Of a DNA stretch of 64,000 nucleotides, positions 36,826-46,798 are shown in pieces. The translations under genes and the position numbers were made by a program. Origin of the DNA: JARRQJ01 sp963810615 (GTDB lineage: Bacteria > Pseudomonadota > Gammaproteobacteria > DRLM01). The notes beneath the pieces were generated by a model that saw only the letters and a list, made by a program, of their open reading frames with translations, searched no databases and had not been told where the DNA came from. The stretch covers positions 620,001 to 684,000 of the forward strand of contig CAWEOA010000002.1 in the NCBI GenBank assembly GCA_963810615.1, in the 5' to 3' direction. Numbering within the stretch: the first letter of the stretch is position 1; the number at the start of each line of letters is the position of its first letter.

Positions 36826-37620
36826 CTAAACCACAATTTTCTGAATCAGCTTCTTTATCAAGGCGGACTCGAACGGCTTATCCACGATGGCGGACACCCC
36901 GAGCTGGTCCACGGCCGCAAGACGACCCATATCCGTCTCGGACGTCACCATCATGACCGGCGTGTCCGCATACTTTTCCTTGCTGCGGATAAAGCCGATC
37001 AATTCTTTGCCATCCATCTCCGGCATGTTGTAGTCGGTCAAGATCAGATCGTAATTGTTTTGTTCGAGCAAAGGCATGGCCGCTTTGCCGTTTTCGGCCT
37101 GGGTAATATTAACTATCCCCAAGTTACGCAATGTCTTGAGGATATGCTGGCGGGAAAAGCGGCTGTCGTCGACCACCAGGACAGCAAGTTCTGCGGGATT
37201 ATATCTTTCCAGTTCGAGTTGTTCCGGTTCTATGTAATCCAGCGTGGTGGCCAGGGCCTTTTTCAGCTGTTCGTATTCAAACGGTTTGGGCAGGATGGCA
37301 ACGGCCCCGGCCTGGCGCACCGGATCCAGGTAGCGGATATTGGTTTCACTGGAGATGAGAATGAAGGCGATATCGCGCAGGTCTTCTTGAGCACGCATGG
37401 TTTCGATCAACTCGACCCCGGTCATATCGGGCAAATGCATGGCGCTGATGACCAGATCGGGTTTGCGCTTCGCCATGGCCTGCAGCGCGCTCTGACCGTT
37501 TTCCACGCAATCCAGGTGCTGGATGGCCGATACGGTCAGATACTCGCGGATGATGTGGCTCTGCGTCGAAGAAGGTTCGACCAAAACAACGACCAGTTGC
37601 TCGAGATTGGCTGCTTTCAT
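36826..37620 (-). CDS. Two-receiver protein with a degenerate first and intact second receiver
   Basis: The 264-residue protein has two receiver domains. In domain 1 the acidic pair is VEP (E15 only) and the acceptor position is Ala60 (ISAMHLPDM), while K112 remains; it should not accept phosphate in the normal way. In domain 2, D151/D152, acceptor D196 (LTDYNMP) and K248 are all present, as in CheY. The start at 37620 has GGGAG before it. No output domain or kinase is adjacent. It may interact through the degenerate domain. Confidence 0.9.
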   Translation of the reverse strand: MKAANLEQLVVVLVEPSSTQSHIIREYLTVSAIQHLDCVENGQSALQAMAKRKPDLVISAMHLPDMTGVELIETMRAQEDLRDIAFILISSETNIRYLDPVRQAGAVAILPKPFEYEQLKKALATTLDYIEPEQLELERYNPAELAVLVVDDSRFSRQHILKTLRNLGIVNITQAENGKAAMPLLEQNNYDLILTDYNMPEMDGKELIGFIRSKEKYADTPVMMVTSETDMGRLAAVDQLGVSAIVDKPFESALIKKLIQKIVV

Positions 37621-37796
37621 GAGGCTCCCTGATGTCTGTCCATATAGTAGTGGCATGTGCTTGCGCTCCCGGCCGTTAGCCCTACGGCTGCCATTCGGCA
37701 CATATCTATATCGAATCGTTCAGGATTTTAATTAACCGGCCTCGTTCCTACCCGCCCGTATGCGGTTTACCGGGGGATGTTTGGAACCGCCGCCGA

Positions 37797-39050
37797 CTAC
37801 GGCCCGGACGTTTCCAAGCGGTCGGCCCGGCGCAAGGCCGGAAACAGTTTGGCCCATATGGCGGTCACGGCGATGGAACCGATGCCGCCCAGCAGCGCCG
37901 AGCCGACCGGGCCCAGCAAGCGTGCCGCCACCCCGCTCTCGAATTCGCCCAGTTCGTTCGAGGCGCTGATGAACATCCCCGACACGGCGGAAACACGACC
38001 GCGCATCAGGTCCGGCGTCACCACCTGCACCAGGCTCTGACGAATGAAGACCGAGATGACATCCGCCGCACCCAGCACGACCAAGGCGGCCATGGACAGC
38101 ATCAGATCCCGGGAAACGGCAAAGACGATGGTCGCAAGACCGAAGACCACTACCGCCCATAGCATCCACGCACCCGCGTAGCGGTGAATAGGTCTGAAGC
38201 TCAGCAGCAAGGCCATCAAGCCGCCGCCTATCGCCGGCCCGGAACGCAATAGGCCGAAGCCATGCGGCCCGACGCTGAGAATATCGTGGGCATAAACGGG
38301 CAACAGCGCCGTCACCCCGCCGAGCAACACGGCGACCAGGTCCAGGGAGATGGCGCCGAACACGACCTTGTTCGACCAGATATAGGCCAGACCCTCGCGG
38401 ATCATGGCCATTCGCGAAGCGCCGTTATGCACCGGCCGGGTATTGCCGCGTATCGACGTGAAGGCGGTGAGCGCCAACAGATACGAGCCGGCCGCAACGG
38501 CGTAGGAAAGCGAGATGGAAACGGCGCACAGCACCCCACCCAGCCACGGCCCCAGGATCATGCCCCCCTGGCTGCCGAGAGAACTCCAGGCGATGGCTCG
38601 CGGCAGCAACTCGATGGAAACCAGCATCGGCCCCAGCGCGCTGGCTGTCGGGATGATGAAGGCGCGCGCCACCCCGAACAGGGCCGCGACGGCAAAAATC
38701 AGCACCAAAGGAGGATGTGCCGACCAGGCGATGGCGGCCAGCGCGGCGGCGCATAACAGCTGCAGCAAGGTTGCAGCGAGCAGAATCTTACGCCGGTCGT
38801 AACGATCCGCCGCCGCCCCGGCCAGCAAACTCAAGGCGAACAGCGGCAAAAACTGCACCAGCCCGACCATTCCCACCAGGAATGCGCTTTGTTCGACACT
38901 GTGACTCAGGCGCGCAATGGTATAGACCTGCCACCCCAGGGTAACGCTCATGGTGAAAGTGCCGAGCGTGGAGAGAAAACGACCTAGCCAGAACTTGGCA
39001 AAATAACCGTGGCGAAAAACCTGGAGGGAAGAATTCAAGGAAGCATGCAA
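37797..39050 (-). CDS. Major facilitator superfamily transporter (EntS-like)
   Basis: The 417-residue protein has twelve hydrophobic segments and the MFS loop AGAAADRYDRRKIL after helix 2. It resembles exporters of the EntS/MFS_3 type with a large number of Leu/Ala helices. The start is uncertain: the open frame begins with TTG, and no good ribosome binding site is visible. Substrate unknown. Confidence 0.85.
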   Translation of the reverse strand: MHASLNSSLQVFRHGYFAKFWLGRFLSTLGTFTMSVTLGWQVYTIARLSHSVEQSAFLVGMVGLVQFLPLFALSLLAGAAADRYDRRKILLAATLLQLLCAAALAAIAWSAHPPLVLIFAVAALFGVARAFIIPTASALGPMLVSIELLPRAIAWSSLGSQGGMILGPWLGGVLCAVSISLSYAVAAGSYLLALTAFTSIRGNTRPVHNGASRMAMIREGLAYIWSNKVVFGAISLDLVAVLLGGVTALLPVYAHDILSVGPHGFGLLRSGPAIGGGLMALLLSFRPIHRYAGAWMLWAVVVFGLATIVFAVSRDLMLSMAALVVLGAADVISVFIRQSLVQVVTPDLMRGRVSAVSGMFISASNELGEFESGVAARLLGPVGSALLGGIGSIAVTAIWAKLFPALRRADRLETSGP

Positions 39051-39205
39051 AAGATGTACATCCGGGCTGAAGAATGAGGGTTCGTTATTTCAAGCACTGA
39101 CAAGACACACGAGGAAGCACGCGGGCAGGCGCATAGATTGCGGCCGAGCTTCCCCCCACCCCGACATCAACGTAAAATAAAATTATACACTCATCCTTGA
39201 ATACC

Positions 39206-39589
39206 ATGATCGAGATCTACGACCGCCGCGGCTTCACCCTGCTCTTGTCCGTGGACGGCGATACGCTGCAAGGCGCACAGCTGGCGGGCGCCGACCTTAA
39301 CGATGCCAACCTGGTACAGGTGGATTTGCGCCATGCCGATTTGAGCGGCGCCGGTCTGCGTGATGCGGATCTGCGCCTCGCCAAGCTGTCCCAGGCCAAG
39401 CTCGGCGGCGCCGATCTGAACGGTGCAGATCTTTCCAGGGCAAATCTGGAAGGTGCCGACCTGCGCGGCGCCAAGTTACTCGGCGCCAAGCTGACGGGAG
39501 CCGAGTTGCGCGGTGCCACTATCGAACGCAAGGCCCTGCTTACCGCGGACAGCCGCGACGCGCGACTGGAAGAGGCCATCATCGTTTGA
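39206..39589 (+). CDS. Pentapeptide-repeat protein
   Basis: The 127-residue protein has about fifteen A(D/N)LxX-type pentapeptides (roughly residues 25-115), such as ADLSGAGLRDADLRLAKLSQ, which fold into a right-handed beta-helix. Some family members mimic DNA and bind gyrase; others have no known target. The ATG at 39206 is preferred to a TTG three codons before it. No ribosome binding site is clear. An inverted repeat follows. Confidence 0.85.
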   Translation: MIEIYDRRGFTLLLSVDGDTLQGAQLAGADLNDANLVQVDLRHADLSGAGLRDADLRLAKLSQAKLGGADLNGADLSRANLEGADLRGAKLLGAKLTGAELRGATIERKALLTADSRDARLEEAIIV

Positions 39590-39603
39590 GCTGCGTAACA
39601 AGC

Positions 39604-39681
39604 ATTCACCGCAAAGACGCAAAGAATGCAGAAAAAATCCAAATATCAAATTTTTGCGGCCTTTGCGCCTTTGCGGTGAAT
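39604..39681. repeat. Palindromic repeat with 21-bp arms
   Basis: The arm starting ATTCACCGCAAAGACGC (39604-39624) is matched, with one mismatch, by the complementary arm ending GCGCCTTTGCGGTGAAT (39661-39681). The spacer is about 36 bases and AT-rich. Similar CACCGCAAAGACGCAAAG units are scattered in many proteobacterial genomes. It lies between the convergent pentapeptide and MBL-protein genes and may also end transcripts. Confidence 0.8.
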
Positions 39682-39700
39682 AGATTTTGCTTTTACTTAG

Positions 39701-41110
39701 CTATGACTTGAGTTTGAGGCTGACCAGATCCAGCTCGGCACCATGGGCGGGCGTGAACACCTGCTGCGCGCCTTGTGACTTGAGCCGTGCGGCGAAGGGA
39801 TCCATGGCCTGGGGTTCGCCATGTACCAGGACCACCGGTGGCCGCGCGCTGAAACCTCCGTACCACTCGGCGAGGCCGTTGCAATCGGCGTGGGCGGAGA
39901 AGCCACCGATGGTACGGATTTTCGCCGCTACGCGGATGGCCTCGCCCCACAGATGAATGGTGTCGATCCCCTCCACCAGCGCGCGTCCCAGTGTCCCCCG
40001 CGCTTGAAAGCCCACGATCAACACCTGACACTTGCGGCGCCAAATATTGTGCTTGAAATGGTGTTTGATGCGCCCGCCCTCGCACATACCGCTGCCGGCG
40101 ATGATAATGGCGCCGGACTCGACGCGGTTGATGCCCATAGATTGCTGGGCGGTACGGGTAAAGCGCAGGTTGGGCAATTCAAAGATATCGCCGTTGTGAC
40201 GGCGCTCGTTGCGGGCCTCACGATCGAACAGTTCGTAATGACGGCCGTAGACCTCGGTGGCCTGGATGGCCATGGGGCTGTCGAGAAAGATCGCCCAGCG
40301 ATCCAAATTCCAGCGCTCGTAATTGCGCTTGAAGGCGTATAACAGTTCCTGAGTGCGTCCCACGGCGAAGGCGGGGATCAATATATTGCCCCGCCCCTGT
40401 TGCATGACGGTGAATACCTCATCCAATTCCGCCCAGGTATCATCCCAGGAGCGGTGGGCGCGATCGCCGTAGGTGCTTTCCATTACCACCAGGTCGGCCT
40501 CGCTCACCACCGCAGGATCGCGCAGGATCGGCGCGCCTTTGTGGCCGAGGTCGCCGCTGAAGACGATCTTGCGCCGCACGCCGCCCTCTTCCAGCCACAG
40601 CTCAACGATGGCCGAACCCAGGATGTGGCCGGCATCCTGTAAGCACAGCGTGACGCCTTTCATGATCTCGAGGCTTTCACCGTATTCGACGGTCTTGAAG
40701 CGGCGCATCGCCGTCTGCGCATCGGTCATGGTATAGAGGGGCTCCAACAGCGGCAGGTGTTTGCGCTGGCGCTTGCGGTTCTCCCACTCCACATCCTTCT
40801 CATTGAGATAGCCGGCATCCTTAAGCATGATGCGCGCCAGATCCCGGCTGGCGGAATGAGTATAGATAGGGCCGCGATAGCCGGCCTTCACCAGCAGGGG
40901 TATGCGCCCGGAATGATCCAGATGAGCGTGGGTGAGGATCACCGCATCGAGTTGATGTACATCGAAGGGAAACGGCGCGCGATTACGCTCCTCATCCGCC
41001 GGCTCGCCCTGCACCAATCCGCATTCCACCAGCAGTCGGCGCCCGTTGACCTCGATGAGGTAACAGGAACCGGTCACCTCGCGGGTCGCCCCCCAGAATT
41101 CGATCTTCAT
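39701..41110 (-). CDS. MBL-fold beta-CASP metallo-hydrolase with RNA specificity domain
   Basis: The 469-residue protein has the MBL metal motif HAHLDHSG, a second His/Asp set (SGDLGHKG, with the DLG metal Asp) and a beta-CASP domain with GRTQELLYAFKR, followed by the C-terminal GGFSAHADCNGL. The family includes RNA-processing exonucleases and endonucleases, and the archaeal/bacterial RMMBL domain is present. Substrate is not known. It is followed by a CopD-like gene on the same strand. Confidence 0.88.
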   Translation of the reverse strand: MKIEFWGATREVTGSCYLIEVNGRRLLVECGLVQGEPADEERNRAPFPFDVHQLDAVILTHAHLDHSGRIPLLVKAGYRGPIYTHSASRDLARIMLKDAGYLNEKDVEWENRKRQRKHLPLLEPLYTMTDAQTAMRRFKTVEYGESLEIMKGVTLCLQDAGHILGSAIVELWLEEGGVRRKIVFSGDLGHKGAPILRDPAVVSEADLVVMESTYGDRAHRSWDDTWAELDEVFTVMQQGRGNILIPAFAVGRTQELLYAFKRNYERWNLDRWAIFLDSPMAIQATEVYGRHYELFDREARNERRHNGDIFELPNLRFTRTAQQSMGINRVESGAIIIAGSGMCEGGRIKHHFKHNIWRRKCQVLIVGFQARGTLGRALVEGIDTIHLWGEAIRVAAKIRTIGGFSAHADCNGLAEWYGGFSARPPVVLVHGEPQAMDPFAARLKSQGAQQVFTPAHGAELDLVSLKLKS

Positions 41111-41148
41111 GCCCAGGCTACTCGTTGTCGTTATCGTTCACTGAGAAT

Positions 41149-41607
41149 TCACATCATCAAGCGCCCGCCGCCGGCCATGACGACCACCATCAATCCGATG
41201 ATCAGATTGATCCCGACCATGCGTCGGATCTGCGCCAGCTGCTTGCCGCCCGCCTCCCAGTCCTGCTCGCTCACCGCCCGCTTCAGTCGGCGAAACGGCG
41301 CGAAAAATATATGGCCGAAGATCGCCATCATGATCAAGCCCATGGCCTGCATGAGATGCACAAATATAGGCGTGTTGGCCATGGAGCCGAACATACCGAA
41401 CATCATAGGATAGCCGGTCAACAACAAACTGATCACGGCAAACCACACCCAGGGGAAAAATCCGGTGAATACCCGCGCCCACAGGGTAAGGCGCTGCGGC
41501 GGTTCCAGTGTTGCCGCCGCCATCGGCCGCAACACCATATAGGCGAAGAACATACCGCCCACCCACACCGTCGCCGCCAATAGATGCAACATCAAGGCGA
41601 TTGCCAT
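41149..41607 (-). CDS. CopD-like / HemJ-like membrane protein
   Basis: The 152-residue protein has four hydrophobic helices and the motif AATVWVGGMFF near its N-terminus, as in the CopD family. AAAGGA lies before the ATG. The family includes copper resistance proteins and the HemJ type of protoporphyrinogen oxidase; sequence alone does not choose. It sits between the MBL gene and hrpA with no obvious functional link. Confidence 0.7.
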   Translation of the reverse strand: MAIALMLHLLAATVWVGGMFFAYMVLRPMAAATLEPPQRLTLWARVFTGFFPWVWFAVISLLLTGYPMMFGMFGSMANTPIFVHLMQAMGLIMMAIFGHIFFAPFRRLKRAVSEQDWEAGGKQLAQIRRMVGINLIIGLMVVVMAGGGRLMM

Positions 41608-41690
41608 CAGCTTGTCCTTTCTTGGTTAGCACTCCGTGCGCCGGAGATTAACGCATTTCGCTGCTGGTCTAAAACGCACAGCCTATTTCT

Positions 41691-44600
41691 TCATGCGTCG
41701 AGCACGGCCCAGTGCTGTTGCAAGCGCTTCACCGACACCGGCACCGCGGTCTTCAGCTCCTGAGCGAACAATGATACACGCAGTTCCTCCAGCAGCCAGC
41801 GAAAGTCCTCCAGGGCGGGAGCGGCACTACCGAGCTTGCGCTGTTTCTCGGCACGCTGCAAATAGACCTGCCACAGCGGCGCAAGCTGTGCCAGCAAGGG
41901 GCCGTCCCGTCCGGCATGCTGTTCAAGCTTGGTGAGCCGCAGGTCCACGGCCTTGAGATAGCGCGGCAGATGGCGCAACTGCCCGTAAGGTGTGGCGGTG
42001 ACAAAGCCGGAATAGATGAGATGCCGCAGCTGCTCCTGGATGTCGCTCAGGGATTTCAGCCACGCCGGCTTTACCGCGCCTTTGAGGCGTTTGAGCAATG
42101 CATGATAAACCGCCAGGGTCTCGGCCACCCAGGCGCAAAGTTCATTGGCGACGGGGATAAGCCGGGCCAGGCCCGCCTCCTTGATTTCCTCGAACTGCGC
42201 GCGGCTGCGCGGCAAGGCCCGGTCACCGAGAAAGGCCTGTTCGGTGATGGCGGAAAGCAGGTCGGACTTGAGGACTGCGCAATCACCGACACTCGCGTAA
42301 TGCAGACACATGCTCTGGATACCCGGCAGATTCTTTTCCAGATATTTGATCCGTTCCCGCGCCTGCAACATATATAAGCGCCGCACGCCGCCGCGCAGGG
42401 CGGTCTCGGCCTTGGCGAGCGAATCCAGGAGGCGCAGGGACACGCCGCCTTTTTCCTCCACCAGGGCCGGATAACCGACGAGGCTCATTCCGTGGCGTTC
42501 GAATTCCACCTGTTCCGGCAATTCGCCGAAATCCCACTCCGTCACCTGCTCGCGCTCGAAATCACTGCTGGGCAGCTGAGCGAAGGTCGCGGCGGCCTGC
42601 TCCCCTTGCTCGCCTTGCAAGCGCGCCACGTCCCGGCCCATGGCAACGACCGTCTCGCCGTCGCCCCTCACCACCTTGACGTTCATGCGCAGATGCAGCG
42701 GCAAAGCGTCTTCCTGCCAGGCATCGGCGGGGATGGTGACGCCGGTCATGCGCAATAACTGCCGGGCCAGCACCTCGCACAACGCACCCTCTCCCGCCGC
42801 CACAGCCTGTAGACAGGCATCGGCGAAGTTAGGCGCGGGCACGAAATTACGCCGCAAGGCCTTGGGCAGGGTCTTCAACAGGGCGATGATCTTGTCGCGC
42901 AACAGCCCCGGCACCAGCCATTGCACTTGTTCCGGGCGCAGTTGATTGAGCAGGGCGAGGGGCACGGTCACCGTCACACCGTCCAAGGGGTGGCCGGGCT
43001 CGAAATGATAGCTCAAGGGCAGGCGCATGCCGGCGATGTTGAGGTGATCCGGGAACTGTTCGGCACTGACCTCCGCGGCGCCGCGCTGCATGAGGTATTT
43101 CTTGCTGAGCAGCAGACGCTGCGGATCCTCGCGCTCCGCCTCTCTGCGCCAGCGCTCGAAGCGGCGTCCGTCGCAAATATCGGCGGGGATGCGCTCGGCG
43201 TAGAATTCATAGAGGGTCTGTTCATCCACCAGGATATCGCGGCGCCGCGCCTTGTGTTCCAGGTCTTCCACATCGTGGATCGCCGCCTGGTTGTGGGCGA
43301 AGAACGGCGCACGGGTTTCGTACTCGCCGGCCACCAGGGCGCTGCGGATGAAGATCTCGCGGCTGAGCTTGGGATCGATGCGCCCGTAGTGGATCTTGCG
43401 CCGCGGGATGAGGGGCAAGCCATAGAGGCTGACCCGCTCAAAACCCATGACCGCCTGTTGCGACTTCTCCCAGTGGGGATCGAAGTAATGACGTTTCACC
43501 AGATGGGCGGCGAGCTGCTCCACCCACTCGGGTTCGATCTTGGCCACGGTGCGCGCATAGAGGCGGGTGGTCTCCACTAGTTCCGCCGCCATCAGCCACT
43601 TGGGAGACTTCTTGAACAAGGCCGAGCCGGGGAAGATATGGAACCGGGTACCGCGCGCCCCGAGATAATCTCGCTCCTCGCCCTTGCAGCCGATGTTGCC
43701 CAGCAAGCCGGCCAACAGGGCACGGTGGATCGGCTCATAATCGGCCGGTTGTTGGTTGAGGCGAAAACCCATGGGCTTTACCAGACTCAGCAATTGCGAA
43801 TGGACATCGCGCCAGTCCTGGATGCGCACATAGGAAAGAAAATTTTCCCGGCAGTACTTGCGCAGCTTGTTGTTGCTCAAATGGCGCGCCTGCTCATGAT
43901 AGTGTTCCCACAGTTTGAGATAGGCGAGGAAGTCGGAACGCTCATCGGCGTAACGCGCGTGTTTCTGGTCGGCGGCCTGCTGCGCCTCCAACGGCCGCTC
44001 GCGGGGATCCTGCACCGCCAGGGCGGAGGCGATGATCAGGATCTCGGCTAGACATTGCTCCCGGCGCGCGGCGAGGATCATGCGCCCGATACGCGGATCC
44101 ACCGGCAATTTGACCAGGTCGCGCCCCAAGGGCGTCAAGCGCCGCGCCTTTACAGGCCCGGCAGGGGATGGCTTGTCGTCCACCGCCCCCAGTTCTATCA
44201 GGGTTTGATAACCGTCCTTGATGAGCCGTGGATCGGGGGGATCGATGAAGGGGAAGCGCTCCACATCACCCAGGGCCAGCACCTCCATCTGCAGGATCAC
44301 CGCCGCCAGATTGCTGCGCTGGATCTCGGGGGCGGTGAACGGCGGGCGGTTGCGATAATCCTCCTCCGCGTAGAGGCGCACGCATACCCCGGCGCTCACC
44401 CGGCCGCAGCGCCCGGCGCGCTGATTAGCGGAAGCCTGGGAGATGGGTTCGATGGGCAGGCGCTGCACCTTGGCGCGATGACTGTAGCGGCTGATGCGCG
44501 CCAGGCCGGTATCGATGACGTAACGAATGCCGGGGACGGTGAGCGAGGTCTCCGCCACGTTGGTGGCAAGCACGATACGGCGCCCGGTGTGAGACTGAAA

Positions 44601-45596
44601 CACCTTGTTCTGTTCGGCGGCGGACAACCGCGCATACAAGGGCAGGATCTCGGTGTGGGGCGGATGGTGTTTGCGCAAGGCCTCGGCGGTGGCGCGGATC
44701 TCCCGTTCACCGCTGAGGAAGATGAGGATGTCGCCGCGATCGATACGGCCCAACTCGTCCACCGCATCGAGTATCGCCTGCTGCATGTCGCGATCGCGGC
44801 CGTCTTCGTCCTCGGCCAGCAAGGGACGGTAGCGCATCTCCACCGGATACATGCGTCCCGAGACCTCGATGATGGGCGCACCGTCGAAATGTTGGGCGAA
44901 ACGCTGCGGATCGATAGTGGCCGAGGTGATGATCAGTTTGAGATCGGGACGCTTGGGCAGCAATTGCTTGAGATAGCCCAGGAGAAAATCGATATTGAGG
45001 CTGCGCTCGTGGGCCTCGTCTATGATCAGGGTATCGTAGTGATCCAGATAGCGGTCGTGCTGGGTCTCGGCAAGCAGGATACCGTCGGTCATCACCTTGA
45101 TGTAGGCGTCGGGACTGGTGTGGTCGCTGAAACGCACCTTGTAGCCCACAGTCGCGCCCATGGGCGTTGCCAGTTCCTCGGCGACCCGCGCCGCCACGGT
45201 GCGCGCCGCAATACGACGCGGCTGGGTGTGGCCTATCATCCCCGCCACGCCGCGCCCCAGGCTCAGGCAGATCTTGGGCAGTTGGGTGGTCTTGCCCGAA
45301 CCGGTCTCGCCGCACACGATCACCACCTGGTGGCTGGCGATGGCCGCGGCCAGTTCCTCGCGGCGCGCCGATACCGGCAGCTCTTCGGGGAAGCCGGGAA
45401 CGGGGAGTGCCGCCCGGCGCTGTGCACAGCGCGCCTTGGAGGCGGCGATCGCCGCATTCAAGGCCTGCCATGCCTCTTCGTCAGCCGAGCGCGCGCGCTG
45501 CAACTTGTGCAGGCGTCGGCGCAGACCGTGTTGATCGCGCCGCAGGCACAAGTCTATGTCCGCCATCAGGGATTTGAGGGTGTCTTGGCGATCCAC
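41691..45596 (-). CDS. hrpA: ATP-dependent RNA helicase HrpA
   Basis: The 1301-residue DEAH-box helicase has Walker A GETGSGKTTQLPK, DEAH in IIDEAHERSLN, SAT in ITSATIDPQRF and the motif VI QRAGRCGR. A long C-terminal HrpA-specific region and an OB-like domain follow. E. coli HrpA resolves stalled ribosomes and takes part in mRNA processing. The frame begins with GTG; an ATG ten codons later is also possible. It is on its own transcription unit, divergent from yqjG. Confidence 0.96.
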   Translation of the reverse strand: MDRQDTLKSLMADIDLCLRRDQHGLRRRLHKLQRARSADEEAWQALNAAIAASKARCAQRRAALPVPGFPEELPVSARREELAAAIASHQVVIVCGETGSGKTTQLPKICLSLGRGVAGMIGHTQPRRIAARTVAARVAEELATPMGATVGYKVRFSDHTSPDAYIKVMTDGILLAETQHDRYLDHYDTLIIDEAHERSLNIDFLLGYLKQLLPKRPDLKLIITSATIDPQRFAQHFDGAPIIEVSGRMYPVEMRYRPLLAEDEDGRDRDMQQAILDAVDELGRIDRGDILIFLSGEREIRATAEALRKHHPPHTEILPLYARLSAAEQNKVFQSHTGRRIVLATNVAETSLTVPGIRYVIDTGLARISRYSHRAKVQRLPIEPISQASANQRAGRCGRVSAGVCVRLYAEEDYRNRPPFTAPEIQRSNLAAVILQMEVLALGDVERFPFIDPPDPRLIKDGYQTLIELGAVDDKPSPAGPVKARRLTPLGRDLVKLPVDPRIGRMILAARREQCLAEILIIASALAVQDPRERPLEAQQAADQKHARYADERSDFLAYLKLWEHYHEQARHLSNNKLRKYCRENFLSYVRIQDWRDVHSQLLSLVKPMGFRLNQQPADYEPIHRALLAGLLGNIGCKGEERDYLGARGTRFHIFPGSALFKKSPKWLMAAELVETTRLYARTVAKIEPEWVEQLAAHLVKRHYFDPHWEKSQQAVMGFERVSLYGLPLIPRRKIHYGRIDPKLSREIFIRSALVAGEYETRAPFFAHNQAAIHDVEDLEHKARRRDILVDEQTLYEFYAERIPADICDGRRFERWRREAEREDPQRLLLSKKYLMQRGAAEVSAEQFPDHLNIAGMRLPLSYHFEPGHPLDGVTVTVPLALLNQLRPEQVQWLVPGLLRDKIIALLKTLPKALRRNFVPAPNFADACLQAVAAGEGALCEVLARQLLRMTGVTIPADAWQEDALPLHLRMNVKVVRGDGETVVAMGRDVARLQGEQGEQAAATFAQLPSSDFEREQVTEWDFGELPEQVEFERHGMSLVGYPALVEEKGGVSLRLLDSLAKAETALRGGVRRLYMLQARERIKYLEKNLPGIQSMCLHYASVGDCAVLKSDLLSAITEQAFLGDRALPRSRAQFEEIKEAGLARLIPVANELCAWVAETLAVYHALLKRLKGAVKPAWLKSLSDIQEQLRHLIYSGFVTATPYGQLRHLPRYLKAVDLRLTKLEQHAGRDGPLLAQLAPLWQVYLQRAEKQRKLGSAAPALEDFRWLLEELRVSLFAQELKTAVPVSVKRLQQHWAVLDA

Positions 45597-45844
45597 GGCA
45601 AGCGTTTCGTCATTCGTTTCGGGCTAAAGCCGGGTATTTTACGCGGCAAACACCGCTTGCGCATGCGGCGGGCGACATTCATCGTGCTTGCGTGCGTTTG
45701 GCGCCACAGCTGGGAAGTCCTTCGTGAGATCTTCCGCCACTTGCCCCGTGCTTCATGTTATAAAATGGCGTGCCGGCATGGCTATTCCGCAATCGCCGGC
45801 CCCTCGTATCAACATCCGCAGCAGTAAGTCAGAAAGGATGGGCC

Positions 45845-46798
45845 ATGGGATTGCTGGTCAATGGTCAATGGCAGGACGCCTGGTATCCCACCGAAAAGAC
45901 CGGCGGCCGCTTCGTCCGTCAGGAGAGCAGCTTCCGCAACTGGGTGACCGCGGACGGCTCCTCCGGCTACCTGGCGGAGCCGGGGCGCTATCATCTCTAC
46001 GTGTCGCTGGCCTGCCCCTGGGCGCACCGCACCCTGATCTTTCGCAAGCTGAAAGGACTGGAAGACAGCATTTCCCTATCGATCGTCGATCCCTATATGG
46101 GTCCCCAAGGCTGGGCCTTCAGCGACTACCCCGGCTGCATCGCCGACACGGTCAACGGCTGCGACTACCTGCACCAGCTCTACACCAAGGTCCAGGCCGA
46201 TTACACCGGCCGGGTCACGGTACCGGTATTGTTCGACAAACACAGCCAAACTATCGTCAATAATGAATCGTCCGAGATCATCCGCATGCTCAATGACGCC
46301 TTCGGCGGCGCCGGACCGGATTTCTTTCCCGCCGAATTGGAAGACGAGATGAATGCCGTCAATGCCGAGGTCTACGCCGGCATCAATAACGGCGCCTATA
46401 AGGTGGGCTTCGCCACCCGTCAGGCCGCCTATGAAGACGCATTCGACGCATTGTTCGCCGCCCTGGATAAGCTTGAGGAGCGGCTGTCACGGCAACGTTA
46501 TCTGCTGGGCGGGCGCCTCACCGCCGCTGATTGGCGGCTGTTCACCACCCTGGTGCGCTTCGACGCCGTGTATTACGGGCACTTCAAATGTAATCTGCGG
46601 CGGCTGGTGGATTACCCGAATCTATGGGACTACCTGCGCGAGCTCTATCAAATACCGGGCGTAGCGGAGACGGTGAATATGGATCACATCAAGACCCACT
46701 ACTACCGCAGCCACACCACCATCAATCCCATCGGTATCGTGCCCAAGGGACCCTTGCTGGACTTCACGCTGCCCCATACCCGGCAAGGCCTGTCATGA
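45845..46798 (+). CDS. yqjG: Glutathionyl-hydroquinone reductase
   Basis: The 317-residue Xi-class glutathione transferase reduces glutathionyl-hydroquinones. The catalytic Cys lies in SLACPWAHRT, and the C-terminal part has GGRLTAADWRLFTTLVRFD and the Tyr-rich block DAVYYGHFKC. AAAGGA sits before the ATG at 45845. Its stop overlaps the convergent sulfotransferase gene by 6 bases. Confidence 0.94.
   Translation: MGLLVNGQWQDAWYPTEKTGGRFVRQESSFRNWVTADGSSGYLAEPGRYHLYVSLACPWAHRTLIFRKLKGLEDSISLSIVDPYMGPQGWAFSDYPGCIADTVNGCDYLHQLYTKVQADYTGRVTVPVLFDKHSQTIVNNESSEIIRMLNDAFGGAGPDFFPAELEDEMNAVNAEVYAGINNGAYKVGFATRQAAYEDAFDALFAALDKLEERLSRQRYLLGGRLTAADWRLFTTLVRFDAVYYGHFKCNLRRLVDYPNLWDYLRELYQIPGVAETVNMDHIKTHYYRSHTTINPIGIVPKGPLLDFTLPHTRQGLS

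Noticed and set aside
44055..45827. 590-codon open frame opposite hrpA
   Set aside because: A shadow of hrpA, low-complexity and His/Gly/Gln rich with no family match.
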